Shown here: positions 17,022 through 26,017 of the stretch, piece by piece
Layout: each line of letters starts with the position of its first letter
How positions within the stretch are numbered: the stretch's first letter is position 1
Assembly (NCBI RefSeq): GCF_023718305.1
Contig: NZ_QEYO01000001.1
Span: 124,001 to 188,000 of the forward strand
DNA from: Gramella sp. AN32
GTDB lineage: Bacteria; Bacteroidota; Bacteroidia; Flavobacteriales; Flavobacteriaceae
DNA: 64,000 nt
Direction: 5' to 3'
Program-made: the position numbers and the translations under genes
Notes under the pieces: model-generated
The model's database searches: none
Told to the model about the DNA's origin: nothing
What the model saw: only the letters and a program-made list of their open reading frames with translations

Positions 17022-18374
17022 TTATAGCGTTTGAATTTTAAGATCTTTTCTGGAAAGCTTTTTCTCAACCTGTTCTGCAGGTTCACCATAGAGATCAAAA
17101 TCTGCCGCATCGTTGATTCTAATATCGTAGAATTCCCCGGTTTTCAGGTAAATTTCAGTCGCATCAATTAAAACCTCATTATCCACATCTGGGGAATCAT
17201 GTTCGGTTCTGCCAATAAAATAATTTCCTTCTTTGCGGTCTACAATAACTTTGAAGATTTTTCCAATTTTTTGCTGATTTAGTTCCCAGCTAATTTGAGA
17301 CTGGATTTCCATGATTTCATTCGCTCTCTCCTGCTTTATTGCCTGTGGAACGTCATCAACTAAATTATAAGCGTGTGTATTTTCTTCATGGGAATAGGTA
17401 AAACAACCCAGTCTTTCAAAACGCATTTCCTGAACCCATTCTTTCAATTCCTGAAAATGTGCTTCGGTTTCCCCGGGATATCCCACAATTAACGTGGTCC
17501 TTATAGCCATGCCTGGCACAATTTCCCTGAATTTTTTCAGAAGATCTGTAGTCTTTTTATGGGTAGTTCCACGACGCATGGATTTCAGAAGATCATCGGA
17601 AATATGCTGTAGCGGAATATCTAGATAATTACAAATTTTAGGCTCCCGCTTCATCACGTCCAAAACATCCAAAGGGAAACCAGTAGGAAATGCATAGTGC
17701 AACCGAATCCAATCGATCCCTTCAACCTTTATAAGGTTTTCCAAAAGTTCGGCAAGATTGCGTTTTTTATAAATATCAAGACCGTAGTAAGTTAGATCCT
17801 GGGCAATCAGAATTAGTTCCCTTACTCCGTTTGCAGCTAAGTGTTCAGCTTCTTTTACCAGGTTTTCAATAGGAGTGGATCTGTGTTTCCCACGCATAAG
17901 CGGAATAGCACAAAATGAACATGGCCGATCACAACCTTCAGCAATTTTAAGATACGCGTAGTTTTTTGGGGTTGTGGTCAATCGCTCGCCCAGTAATTCA
18001 TGCTTATAATCGGCTTCGAGGGCTTTTAATAATCCGGGTAATTCTGTAGTTCCGAAGTATTGATCCACATTAGGAATTTCTTTCTGAAGATCTGGCTTGT
18101 AGCGTTCACTTAAACAACCGGTAACAAAAACTTTATCAACTTCACCCTGCTCCTTCTTTTCAACAAATTCAAGAATGGTGTTTACAGACTGTTCTTTCGC
18201 ATTATCGATGAAGCCACAGGTATTGATCACGACAATATTCCCATCTTCTTCATGAACAACATCTTTGTTATTGGCCTTTAACTGGCCCATCAACACCTCA
18301 CTGTCGTAGACATTTTTGCTACAACCAAGGGTGACTACATTAATCCTGTTCTTCTTTAATGACTTCGTCCTCAT
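17022..18374 (-). CDS. rimO: Ribosomal protein uS12 methylthiotransferase RimO
   Basis: RimO is a radical-SAM enzyme that methylthiolates an aspartate of ribosomal protein S12. The N-terminal MTTase domain shows the three cysteines Cys18 (TLGCSKN), Cys53 (NTCGF) and Cys87 (TGCLSERY), which bind one cluster. The CxxxCxxC motif in AEGCDRPCSFCAIP (148, 152, 155) binds the SAM cluster, and a TRAM-like domain ends the chain. CAIP and the N-terminal TLGCSKN separate it from MiaB. The length of 450 residues is slightly above the E. coli protein. An exact -7 box lies at 18434-18441. Confidence 0.97.
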   Translation of the reverse strand: MRTKSLKKNRINVVTLGCSKNVYDSEVLMGQLKANNKDVVHEEDGNIVVINTCGFIDNAKEQSVNTILEFVEKKEQGEVDKVFVTGCLSERYKPDLQKEIPNVDQYFGTTELPGLLKALEADYKHELLGERLTTTPKNYAYLKIAEGCDRPCSFCAIPLMRGKHRSTPIENLVKEAEHLAANGVRELILIAQDLTYYGLDIYKKRNLAELLENLIKVEGIDWIRLHYAFPTGFPLDVLDVMKREPKICNYLDIPLQHISDDLLKSMRRGTTHKKTTDLLKKFREIVPGMAIRTTLIVGYPGETEAHFQELKEWVQEMRFERLGCFTYSHEENTHAYNLVDDVPQAIKQERANEIMEIQSQISWELNQQKIGKIFKVIVDRKEGNYFIGRTEHDSPDVDNEVLIDATEIYLKTGEFYDIRINDAADFDLYGEPAEQVEKKLSRKDLKIQTL

Positions 18375-18433
18375 AAACTTACTCCTCTATATTTGAACTT
18401 GGAATTACTCATAAAAGAAATTCTAAGCGGCTG

Positions 18434-18441
18434 CAAAGATA
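18434..18441 (-). promoter_or_regulatory. -7 box (TATCTTTG) upstream of rimO
   Basis: This exact TAnnTTTG on the minus strand lies 59 bases before the rimO ATG at 18374, so the leader would be about 50 bases. Confidence 0.45.
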
Positions 18442-18543
18442 CAATCTAAAATTAGAATTCAAGAAGCATAAGTCGTAAGTCTTAAAGACTCAAGGAAACT
18501 AAGTTTTGGTTTTGTATCTTCAAATACTTAAAAATCTACCGGA

Positions 18544-19674
18544 ATGAAACATTTTCTTCTGCTCCTACTCTGCTGCGTTCTTTTTAATTTTAATGCAGTT
18601 TCCCAACAGCGTGCCCGGGATCTTGGAATTAAACCGGGAGTTCTACCGCCGGGAACTAAAAACTCAATCACAGATGTAGCCGGAGTAAAAGTAGGCCATA
18701 CCACTCTTATAAAAGGAGATTCTATTAGAACCGGAGTGACGGCGATCCTGCCACATGACCAGAATATTTTTCAGCAAAAAGTACCTGCGGCAGTTTTTGT
18801 TGGCAATGGTTTCGGAAAGCTCGCGGGAACTACGCAAATTGAAGAACTCGGGAATATTGAAACGCCGATAATCCTTACAAATACGCTGAATGTTGCTACC
18901 GGAATAAACGCAGTAATTAGTTATGTGCTGAATCAAGAGGGAAATAAAGACGTGAGATCGGTGAATGCAGTAGTGGGCGAAACCAATGACGGTTATTTAA
19001 ATTATATTCGAGGTCAGCATGTTAAAACAGAAGATATCATCTCAGCTCTAGAAAATGCCGGCTCAGATGTAATGGAAGGCAACGTGGGGGCAGGAACCGG
19101 AACTATTTGTTTCGGCTTCAAGGGAGGCATAGGCACGGCTTCCAGAAAACTACCTGAAAGTCTCGGCGGCTATACCATAGGTGTGCTTGTACAAACCAAT
19201 TTTGGCGGAAACCTGCAAATCGATGGAGCTCCGGTAGGAGAAGAAATGGGTCAATTCAGTTTTAGCGACAGGATCATGAATAGCGCTGATGGTTCCTGTA
19301 TGATTGTGGTAGCTACAGATGCTCCTTTGGATAGTAGAAATCTCAAACGCCTCGCAAAAAGAGCAATTCTGGGACTCGCAAAGACCGGTGGAATCGAGTC
19401 TAACGGAAGCGGCGATTACGTGATCGCTTTCTCCACTTCTGAACAGAATAGAATTCCCTATAAAACCGATTTTAATCTGCAGGAAAGAACCCTGGTCCCT
19501 AATGATCTCATGTCCCCAATTTTCATGGGCGCTATTGAAGCTACGGAAGAAGCTATCCTGAATTCTTTGTTTATGGCTGAAACCATGACCGGTTATAAAA
19601 AACGGACAATTAAGGGAATACCTTTGGAAAAGGTTTTACCAATCCTGAAAAAATATAACGTCATAAAAGAATGA
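18544..19674 (+). CDS. P1/S58 family autoprocessing peptidase (DmpA-like), exported
   Basis: The 376-residue protein belongs to the DmpA/beta-aminopeptidase family of N-terminal nucleophile hydrolases. It has a signal peptide (about residues 1-20), the opening LGIKPGVLPPGTKNSITDVAGVKVGHTTL, and the autocleavage junction Gly250-Ser251 in ADGSCMIVVATDAPL, which would free Ser251 as nucleophile of the beta chain. In DmpA the corresponding residue is Ser250 (recall). Family members cleave N-terminal residues from peptides, often D- or beta-amino acids; substrate here is unknown. It is convergent with the D-amino-acid-transaminase-like gene, 7 bases apart. Confidence 0.92.
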   Translation: MKHFLLLLLCCVLFNFNAVSQQRARDLGIKPGVLPPGTKNSITDVAGVKVGHTTLIKGDSIRTGVTAILPHDQNIFQQKVPAAVFVGNGFGKLAGTTQIEELGNIETPIILTNTLNVATGINAVISYVLNQEGNKDVRSVNAVVGETNDGYLNYIRGQHVKTEDIISALENAGSDVMEGNVGAGTGTICFGFKGGIGTASRKLPESLGGYTIGVLVQTNFGGNLQIDGAPVGEEMGQFSFSDRIMNSADGSCMIVVATDAPLDSRNLKRLAKRAILGLAKTGGIESNGSGDYVIAFSTSEQNRIPYKTDFNLQERTLVPNDLMSPIFMGAIEATEEAILNSLFMAETMTGYKKRTIKGIPLEKVLPILKKYNVIKE

Positions 19675-19681
19675 CCAATTC

Positions 19682-20563
19682 CTAAAGATTCCTTGTTTTC
19701 TGAATAAATGCTTGCTGGATCTTTCGGGTAAGTGAACCAATTTCAGGTTTATCGTAGATCTTATTTCCATCAGTGAACATTTCTTTTACCGCCATCACCT
19801 GGGTTGTGGTTCCGGTTAAAAAAGCTTCATCTACTGTATTCAGGTGGGAAAAAGGGAAGGCTTCTTCTATGACGTCAATATTCAGCTCCTTACAGATCTC
19901 CATAACAAATTTCCGGGTGATCCCTGAAAGTATCTGCGGTCCCTCCGGATGCGTATAAACCACATTATTCTTAATAAAAAAAATCGTAGAATGAGATCCT
20001 TCCGTAAACAAACCATTACGTAATAGTAAGTTCTCATCCAATCCGAGCCGATGTGATTGAGTATTAGACTTTACATTTGCCAGCAATGAAGTGGATTTAA
20101 TATCACAACGATGCCACCGGAGATCTTCAGAAACCAACACGCTCCATTGTTTGTTTTCAAAAGCTTTCAGGGAAGCAGGAAAAGCATAGATAAGTATGGT
20201 TGGCTCTACGTCTTCTGGAAAATAATGCGTTCTGGGAGCAACTCCTCTTGAAACCTGGATATAGACGGCGGCATCTGCACTGGACAATCCACTTTTGGAG
20301 ATCGCTTCAACCATAATTGGTTTCAAACTGGCAGCATCCAGTTCTATCATAATTTCATCCATGGAATACTGAAGTCGAGCCAGATGCTCCTGAAGTCCGA
20401 AAGCTTTCCCTTCATAAAAAGGCGTCACCTCATAGATCCCATCCCCAAACATAAATCCGCGATCAAAGACCGAAATTTTTGCCTGATCATATTTCATCCA
20501 TTCCCCATTGAAATAGACTATTTCAGGATAAGATTTCACTTTATGACCACCGGGCATCTGCAT
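19682..20563 (-). CDS. Class IV aminotransferase, D-amino-acid-transaminase-like
   Basis: The 293-residue enzyme is a fold-type IV PLP aminotransferase. Landmarks are FDRGFMFGDGIYEV (33-46), YIQVSRGVAPRTHYFP (101-116), the PLP lysine Lys156 in RCDIKSTSLLANV, and FLTGTTTQVMAV for phosphate contact. The RGVAPR...H..FP and RCDIKS signatures are closer to Bacillus D-alanine aminotransferase than to branched-chain aminotransferase, so I favour conversion of D-alanine and 2-oxoglutarate to pyruvate and D-glutamate; ilvE or aminodeoxychorismate lyase are alternatives. It starts directly after the small membrane-protein gene, which in turn overlaps an amidase gene. Confidence 0.8.
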   Translation of the reverse strand: MQMPGGHKVKSYPEIVYFNGEWMKYDQAKISVFDRGFMFGDGIYEVTPFYEGKAFGLQEHLARLQYSMDEIMIELDAASLKPIMVEAISKSGLSSADAAVYIQVSRGVAPRTHYFPEDVEPTILIYAFPASLKAFENKQWSVLVSEDLRWHRCDIKSTSLLANVKSNTQSHRLGLDENLLLRNGLFTEGSHSTIFFIKNNVVYTHPEGPQILSGITRKFVMEICKELNIDVIEEAFPFSHLNTVDEAFLTGTTTQVMAVKEMFTDGNKIYDKPEIGSLTRKIQQAFIQKTRNL

Positions 20564-20848
20564 TTAGTTGAAATAGTTATGTAATTGAAGCATCCATATT
20601 TTTTCGTAATACCGCACTACACTTATTAAAATAACCCCGGCGATTACGTAAATCCATGAATAATTATCTGTCTTCACCATATAGGCACCGGCAATAGCAA
20701 AGGCTAAGTAAGGAATAGCAAGCACCAGGCTGGGCGCAACCCAGGCACCCTGAAAAATGGCCAGAATTTTCATAATCACATAGAATGTACAGTAGAAGAA
20801 GATGATCTTGGAAATTAAAATAAGATATTTTTCTGAATTTCTATTCAT
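20564..20848 (-). CDS. Small membrane protein, 94 residues, unknown function
   Basis: The product has three probable membrane segments (LILISKIIFFYCTFYVIMKIL, PSLVLAIPYLAFAIAGAYMV, WIYVIAGVILISVVRYY). I do not recognise the family. The frame continues upstream to 20938, but I choose the ATG at 20848, which overlaps the amidase stop in an ATGAATAG arrangement typical of coupled translation. The aminotransferase gene begins immediately after its stop. Function unknown; the context is a ftsY-amidase-membrane protein-aminotransferase run on the minus strand. Confidence 0.7.
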   Translation of the reverse strand: MNRNSEKYLILISKIIFFYCTFYVIMKILAIFQGAWVAPSLVLAIPYLAFAIAGAYMVKTDNYSWIYVIAGVILISVVRYYEKIWMLQLHNYFN

Positions 20849-22481
20849 CGTAAGCCTTTGGGGGTTTTCTGGCTGCAGCTCGTTTTTCATAAATATAAGC
20901 CCACTGCAAAAGTTTCTGCTCCTCAAATGGCTTTGCAATTATAGTGAGGCCTTTTGGCTCTCCAGATTCAGAATAACCCATTGGCAATGTGATCGCAGGA
21001 TAATGCGCAACCGCGGCATAACCTGCGTGATAGTTATTGATAGAAAGTACCGCATCTAAATTCAATCGTTGCATAGGTTCATCAAAGAACATTTTACCAT
21101 TAGTGGAAAGTGTATCCTTAATCGCCGCAAAATCTTTGGTGGAAGCAGAATCATTTACAATTCCGAAGAAATAGTATTGCCCGTATGGCGCTCTGGCCGT
21201 GGAATCTTTTAAATTATAATCAATCACGTCCTGGATATCCTTATAATTTTTATCTCCGCCATATTCCTTAAAATATGTAGAAAGATCGTTTTTCATATCA
21301 AGGTTAAGCAACCTTAGGAAGTTGGGCAAATTTACTTCCGGAGCTTCGTATTCAACGATTTCAGCGCCGGCAGCTCTTAACTCGGCTACTGCTTTTTTAT
21401 ATAAAGTATCTTTCATTAAGGTTTTCATCACGCCAAAACGTATTCCGCTATAATCTGCAGTTTTTAAATCCTTAAAGTAATCTAATGGGTTTTTATTCGC
21501 TTTCACCGAGGCAAAATCCCTGGAATCTTTTCCTGTCATGGCTGAAAGCAAAATAGCATTATCTACCACGCTTTTCGTCATAGGGCCGGGAGTATCCAGC
21601 GTACTGGAAATAGGAACAATCCCGCCCCGACTTAATAAACCAATAGTGGGTTTTAAACCTACAACCGAATTTTGACTTGCTGGAGACAAAATCGATCCCG
21701 ATGTTTCAGATCCCACGGCAACCGGGGCAAAATTTGCTGAAACTGCCACCCCGCTTCCTGAACTGGATCCACCGGTGTCAAAATATTTACGTTTATACGG
21801 ATTTAGCGTTTGGCCGCCAACTGTAGAGAAGCCATTCGGGCAGTCTTCACAAAAGAAATTAGCCCATTCGCTAAGGTTTGCTTTTCCCAGGATCAAAGCG
21901 CCATTCGCCTTTAATCGCTGCACGATAAAGGCATCTTCCACCTTATTATTTTGCAGCGCTGCTGCACCGGCAGTTGTGGGGATATTGGCCGTATTTATAT
22001 TGTCTTTTAAAAGAACCGGAATTCCATAGATCATATGTTGCTCTGGATTAGATTTAAGTTCCTCATCTTTCTTCCTGGCTTCCTGCAGCAAATTTGGATT
22101 CAGGGATATGATAGAATTCAGCGAAAGATCTCCTTCACGGTCATATGCATTAATTCTGCTTAAATAAAATAGGGCGATTTCCTCATAACTAATATCACCG
22201 GCCTTTACTGCCTGCTGAATTTCCGGGATCGATTTTTCAAAAACTTTATCGTAAAGTACTTTATACCTGTCTTCAGAAAAATTCTCCAGATCTGCTTCAA
22301 AATTCTTCCAAAATGAATCCTTCTGAATAAATTTTGAATCCACCACTTTATATTCAATTTCTTCAATAGAATCCTGAGTTGACTGAATTTCAGTTTCAGA
22401 ATTATCAATTTCTTTGGGATCATTTTTACAGGATACTATCAAGAGAAAACCAAAAAGAAATAAGGCAGATTTTTTAAGCAT
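20841..22481 (-). CDS. Amidase signature family lipoprotein
   Basis: The 546-residue protein begins with a lipoprotein signal (LLIVSCKND, Cys18) and carries the amidase signature domain. The Ser-cisSer-Lys triad can be placed: Lys in GIPVLLKDNINTANIP, and the two serines in the block GGSSSGSGVAVSANFAPVAVGSETSGSI. It probably hydrolyses amides in the periplasm. Homology to GatA is only at fold level: the lipoprotein signal and the charged N-terminal extension (residues 20-100) rule out a GatA role. ftsY lies 6 bases upstream of the start codon's far side, on the same strand, suggesting co-transcription. Confidence 0.93.
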   Translation of the reverse strand: MLKKSALFLFGFLLIVSCKNDPKEIDNSETEIQSTQDSIEEIEYKVVDSKFIQKDSFWKNFEADLENFSEDRYKVLYDKVFEKSIPEIQQAVKAGDISYEEIALFYLSRINAYDREGDLSLNSIISLNPNLLQEARKKDEELKSNPEQHMIYGIPVLLKDNINTANIPTTAGAAALQNNKVEDAFIVQRLKANGALILGKANLSEWANFFCEDCPNGFSTVGGQTLNPYKRKYFDTGGSSSGSGVAVSANFAPVAVGSETSGSILSPASQNSVVGLKPTIGLLSRGGIVPISSTLDTPGPMTKSVVDNAILLSAMTGKDSRDFASVKANKNPLDYFKDLKTADYSGIRFGVMKTLMKDTLYKKAVAELRAAGAEIVEYEAPEVNLPNFLRLLNLDMKNDLSTYFKEYGGDKNYKDIQDVIDYNLKDSTARAPYGQYYFFGIVNDSASTKDFAAIKDTLSTNGKMFFDEPMQRLNLDAVLSINNYHAGYAAVAHYPAITLPMGYSESGEPKGLTIIAKPFEEQKLLQWAYIYEKRAAARKPPKAYDE

Positions 22482-22487
22482 ATACTT

Positions 22488-23441
22488 TTATTTAAAAAAT
22501 GAATCTACAAACTCATATTTATTGAACACCTGAAGATCTTCCAATCCTTCGCCAACCCCAATATATTTTACCGGGATTTGAAACTGGTCGCTAATACCAA
22601 TCACCACGCCGCCTTTAGCAGTTCCATCGAGTTTGGTAACCGCCAGTGAAGTTACTTCGGTGGCCGCCGTAAATTGTTTTGCCTGCTCAAAAGCATTCTG
22701 GCCGGTAGAACCATCTAAAACCAGTAAAACTTCATGAGGCGCATCTGGAATGGTTTTTTGCATGACCATTTTCACCTTGGTAAGTTCTTTCATCAGGTTC
22801 ACCTTGTTATGCAGCCTTCCCGCCGTGTCTATAAGAACCACATCGGCATTCATCTTTACCGCGCTTTGTACGGTATCAAAAGCTACGGAAGCGGGATCAC
22901 TACCCATTTTTTGTTTGATAATGGGAACACCGGTCCTATCTGCCCACACCTGTAATTGATCGATGGCTGCAGCCCTAAACGTATCTGCAGCTCCCAGGAC
23001 AACCTTATGGCCGGATTTTTTGAAGTGATAAGCTAATTTACCGATAGTGGTTGTTTTTCCCACACCGTTCACACCCACGACCATGATCACATAGGGTCGT
23101 TTATCGTTCGGAAGAGAAAAGTCTGTAGCATCGCCACTGTTGGTTTTAGAAAGCAGTGCGGCTATTTCTTCGCGAAGGATAAGATTAAGCTCATCTGTCC
23201 CTAAATATTTATCCCGGGCCACACGCTCTTCAATGGCTTTAATGATTTTAATGGTTGTGCCCACACCAACGTCGCTGCTTATAAGCACATTTTCCAGATC
23301 ATCCAGAACTTCCTCATCTACTTTGGCTTTTCCGGCGACGGCTTTGCTCATTTTATCAAAAAAACTGGCTTTGCTTTTTTCCAGTCCTTTATCAAGATTT
23401 TCCTTTTTCTCTTTAGAAAATATTTTTTTAAATAAACTCAT
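22488..23441 (-). CDS. ftsY: Signal recognition particle receptor FtsY
   Basis: FtsY is the SRP receptor GTPase that docks ribosome-SRP complexes at the inner membrane. The 317-residue protein has a short lysine-rich N-terminal stretch, the N domain helices, and the G domain with GVNGVGKT (123-130), DTFRAAAIDQL, DTAGRLHNK and TKLDGTAKGG. The long acidic A domain of E. coli is missing, as is normal in Bacteroidota. It is separated from the upstream DUF4295 gene by a strong terminator (23518-23547), so it has its own promoter. The partner SRP RNA is at 36.8 kb. Confidence 0.98.
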   Translation of the reverse strand: MSLFKKIFSKEKKENLDKGLEKSKASFFDKMSKAVAGKAKVDEEVLDDLENVLISSDVGVGTTIKIIKAIEERVARDKYLGTDELNLILREEIAALLSKTNSGDATDFSLPNDKRPYVIMVVGVNGVGKTTTIGKLAYHFKKSGHKVVLGAADTFRAAAIDQLQVWADRTGVPIIKQKMGSDPASVAFDTVQSAVKMNADVVLIDTAGRLHNKVNLMKELTKVKMVMQKTIPDAPHEVLLVLDGSTGQNAFEQAKQFTAATEVTSLAVTKLDGTAKGGVVIGISDQFQIPVKYIGVGEGLEDLQVFNKYEFVDSFFK

Positions 23442-23517
23442 TTAATTGGCAGGTTTTTGATCTTATGAAGGCTAAAAAACCTTCGGAAAACAGAGGCGTA
23501 AATATACATAAAAAGTA

Positions 23518-23547
23518 AAAGCCGTTTAGATCAAATCTAAACGGCTT
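23518..23547 (-). terminator. Rho-independent terminator of the rpmB-rpmG-DUF4295 operon
   Basis: A perfect 13-bp stem (aaagccgtttaga / tctaaacggcttt) with a 4-base loop lies 24 bases past the DUF4295 stop, followed on the minus strand by a T-rich run interrupted by AC. Confidence 0.85.
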
Positions 23548-23571
23548 TCTTATATCATTCTGAAAAGTACC

Positions 23572-23721
23572 TTACTTCTTCAAAAAGTCATTTACGTCTT
23601 CAGGAGCCATGATTTGTTCAACAAAAACATAAGCGCCGGTTTTTTCAGATTTAACCATTTTTATTGCCTTGGTTAATCTTTTAGATCCTGTTTGGATAGA
23701 TGCTACTGATTTCTTTGCCAT
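23572..23721 (-). CDS. DUF4295 family small protein, 49 residues
   Basis: This short gene encodes a basic 49-residue protein beginning MAKKSVASIQTGSKR and ending EDVNDFLKK. It matches the DUF4295 family, found almost only in Bacteroidota directly after rpmG. The stop is TAA at 23572-23574 and the start is ATG at 23719-23721, 8 bases after the rpmG stop. The basic N-terminus and the fixed rpmB-rpmG-DUF4295 order suggest a ribosome-associated protein; this is inference, and no function is established as far as I know. Confidence 0.92.
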   Translation of the reverse strand: MAKKSVASIQTGSKRLTKAIKMVKSEKTGAYVFVEQIMAPEDVNDFLKK

Positions 23722-23729
23722 GACTTATA

Positions 23730-23912
23730 TTATTTAATTTCTTTATGAACCGTCATTTTCTTAAGAATTGGGTTGAATTTCTTCAACTCAATACGATCCG
23801 GTGTGTTTTTTTTATTTTTTGTAGTGATATACCTTGAAGTACCTGGTTTCCCTGATTCTTTGTGCTCTGTACACTCTAAGATTACCTGAACTCTGTTGCC
23901 TTTCTTTGCCAT
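23730..23912 (-). CDS. rpmG: Ribosomal protein bL33
   Basis: This 60-residue basic protein is bL33 of the large subunit: [45 protein letters not shown] is the usual family pattern. It lacks the paired CxxC zinc motifs (only one Cys is present), so it is the zinc-free form. It sits between rpmB and the DUF4295 gene with gaps of 24 and 8 bases and is clearly part of one operon. Confidence 0.97.
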   Translation of the reverse strand: MAKKGNRVQVILECTEHKESGKPGTSRYITTKNKKNTPDRIELKKFNPILKKMTVHKEIK

Positions 23913-23936
23913 CGTGAAATATTTTTATCGCCAGGA

Positions 23937-24176
23937 TTACTTAGTAAGGAATCCTTTGGCTTTTGCCTCTTTAATTACGGCAGAAATGCCTTTTTTATTG
24001 ATATCTTTTAATGCAGAAGTACACACTTTAAGTGTAACCCATCTGTCTTCTTCAGGAATGAAAAAACGTTTTTTAACTAAGTTGGCGTTAAATTTACGTT
24101 TTGTTCTATTCATAGCGTGAGAAACATTGTTCCCAACCATAGCTTTTTTCCCGGTAAGTTCACAAACTCTTGACAT
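23937..24176 (-). CDS. rpmB: Ribosomal protein bL28
   Basis: The 79-residue protein is bL28: [33 protein letters not shown] is the family's N-terminus and [19 protein letters not shown] its core. It is the first gene of the rpmB-rpmG-DUF4295 operon, whose terminator is at 23518-23547. The 237-base spacer upstream (to cinA) should hold its promoter; I found only imperfect -7 candidates there. Confidence 0.97.
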   Translation of the reverse strand: MSRVCELTGKKAMVGNNVSHAMNRTKRKFNANLVKKRFFIPEEDRWVTLKVCTSALKDINKKGISAVIKEAKAKGFLTK

Positions 24177-24413
24177 TGCTCTATACTTTTCTCGTTATTT
24201 CAAAACAGGCTGCAAATTAACGGTTTTTTTACCTAACCAACAACAATATCTAAAAAAATATTTTACACCTCTTTTAAAGTGGCTCAATCGTGAGAATGCC
24301 TATTCCAGAAGCACCTACCAAGGGGTTGAAAAACAGCCTTTCTAAAGTATTGAAGTAAAACATGGCCCAGACTTATGATCCTTTCTGAGTTTCTTAAAGA
24401 ATTTATGGGAAGC

Positions 24414-25673
24414 TCAGCTTTTAGCTTTATAGTTAAGGATACTTTTCTGTAATAGTTCCAGAGCCTTATTTACAGATTTTCCTATGACTTTATCCCGGTG
24501 GTTCCCAAACATGAATTTATGGGCAGTGACGCCTTCAGGTGTGGCAATACCAATAAATACAGTCCCTATTTCAGCATCACTATCCCCCTTGGTTGGCCCG
24601 GCATTACCCGTGGTTGATACCGCAAATTCAGTATGGAATTTATCTCGTGCACCTTTTGCCATTGCTTTCGCCACCTCTTCACTTACCACAGATTTTTCTT
24701 CTATGAGTTCTTTAGGTACTCCCAGCAGCTCTATTTTGGATTCCGTGGCATAGCAAACCATACTACCCATAAAACAAACGGAAGACCCCGGCGCCTGGGT
24801 AAATTTTGTTGCTAACCTTCCACCTGTACAACTTTCAGCAGTAGAAAGGCTCCATTTTCTTTCTGTTAGTCTGCGACTAATCACCACCTCTATAGGATCC
24901 TCATCTTCAAAACCATATATAATATCTCCAATAAATTCATATAAGGCAGTCACCTGATTTTCTATAATATCTTTTAAGTGAGCTTCATCTTCTCCTTTAG
25001 CGGTTAACCTTAACCTTACCATACCTAAATTTGGAAGGTATGCGAGCTTGATCGCTACCGGAAGGTTGGCTTCCCATTTTTCTATCCTTTCAGCAATCGC
25101 ACTTTCACCAAGCCCAAGGGTTATAATGGTTTTATGGATGATATAAGGCCTATCGAATGTTTCCACAAGTTTAGGAATGATCTCTCGCTCCATTAAGCCC
25201 TTCATTTCATAAGGCACTCCGGGCATAGAGATAAAAACTTTAGCGTTTTCATTAAACCACATTCCAGCGGCGGTTCCATATTCATTATGCAGAATGCTCG
25301 CTTTTGAAGGTAATAATGCCTGATCTCGATTCAAATTTGATATTGGGGTATCTATATATTTCTCGAAAAGATGCTCAATATGGCGAAGGGTTTTTTCGTC
25401 CCGAACCAGTGTATCATCAAAAAATTCACAAAGGCATTTTTTAGTGATATCGTCATTAGTAGGACCTAAACCACCTGTGATAAGAATTATATCAACACGT
25501 TGTGAAGCTTCTGCTAGTGTTTTTAAAATTTGTTTACGATCATCCTGAATAGAAGTTATTTGATAAACTGAAATCCCTATTTTATTGAGCTCTTTCCCAA
25601 TATAGGCAGAATTTGAATCCAGGACCTGGCCAATGAGGATCTCATCGCCAATGGTAATAATTTCAGCCAGCAT
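24414..25673 (-). CDS. cinA: CinA-like protein (competence/damage-inducible, nicotinamide-nucleotide amidase)
   Basis: The 419-residue protein has the full two-domain CinA layout. An N-terminal MoaB/MogA-like domain (about 1-165; [43 protein letters not shown]) is followed by a C-terminal CinA domain (about 260-415; [60 protein letters not shown]). The C-terminal domain deamidates nicotinamide mononucleotide in pyridine-nucleotide recycling, and the N-terminal domain has ADP-ribose pyrophosphatase activity in some species. It overlaps the Hpt gene upstream by one base. Confidence 0.96.
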   Translation of the reverse strand: MLAEIITIGDEILIGQVLDSNSAYIGKELNKIGISVYQITSIQDDRKQILKTLAEASQRVDIILITGGLGPTNDDITKKCLCEFFDDTLVRDEKTLRHIEHLFEKYIDTPISNLNRDQALLPSKASILHNEYGTAAGMWFNENAKVFISMPGVPYEMKGLMEREIIPKLVETFDRPYIIHKTIITLGLGESAIAERIEKWEANLPVAIKLAYLPNLGMVRLRLTAKGEDEAHLKDIIENQVTALYEFIGDIIYGFEDEDPIEVVISRRLTERKWSLSTAESCTGGRLATKFTQAPGSSVCFMGSMVCYATESKIELLGVPKELIEEKSVVSEEVAKAMAKGARDKFHTEFAVSTTGNAGPTKGDSDAEIGTVFIGIATPEGVTAHKFMFGNHRDKVIGKSVNKALELLQKSILNYKAKS

Positions 25674-26011
25674 TACAAATCAAAGTCAGTTTTTAATTGT
25701 TCACAGGCAAGATCCACCTTTTTCGAAATAATTTGAGCGGCTTCCGGAACATCACCCTTACGTTGCCCTTGTTTGGACCAGGCTTCAATAACCTTGATTT
25801 GGTCCATAAGATTTAGACCGAACATTTGCAGGTTTGGTTTCATTTTATGGGCATATTGATAAGATAAGGAAGGATTATCATTAGCGATCGCTTCTTCCAT
25901 GGCCTTTACGTCTGGCGGAATTTCTTCCAAAAATGTTTGAACCACCACCAGCATAAATTCATCATCGCCTCCAGCCATTTCTTTAACCTCGTCCAAATTA
26001 TAATTACTCAT
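25673..26011 (-). CDS. Hpt (histidine phosphotransfer) domain protein
   Basis: This 112-residue stand-alone Hpt domain carries the phosphoacceptor His55 in [16 protein letters not shown], preceded by an acidic helix [20 protein letters not shown], the usual four-helix bundle pattern. Such proteins pass phosphate between a hybrid histidine kinase and a response regulator. No kinase or regulator gene is present in the window, so its partners are encoded elsewhere. It is packed between the FAH-family gene (6 bases) and cinA (shared base). Confidence 0.88.
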   Translation of the reverse strand: MSNYNLDEVKEMAGGDDEFMLVVVQTFLEEIPPDVKAMEEAIANDNPSLSYQYAHKMKPNLQMFGLNLMDQIKVIEAWSKQGQRKGDVPEAAQIISKKVDLACEQLKTDFDL

Positions 26012-26017
26012 GAAATC

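Noticed and set aside
20802-21059. Plus-strand open frame across the amidase 3' end
   Set aside because: Antisense to the amidase and the small membrane-protein gene; no independent support.
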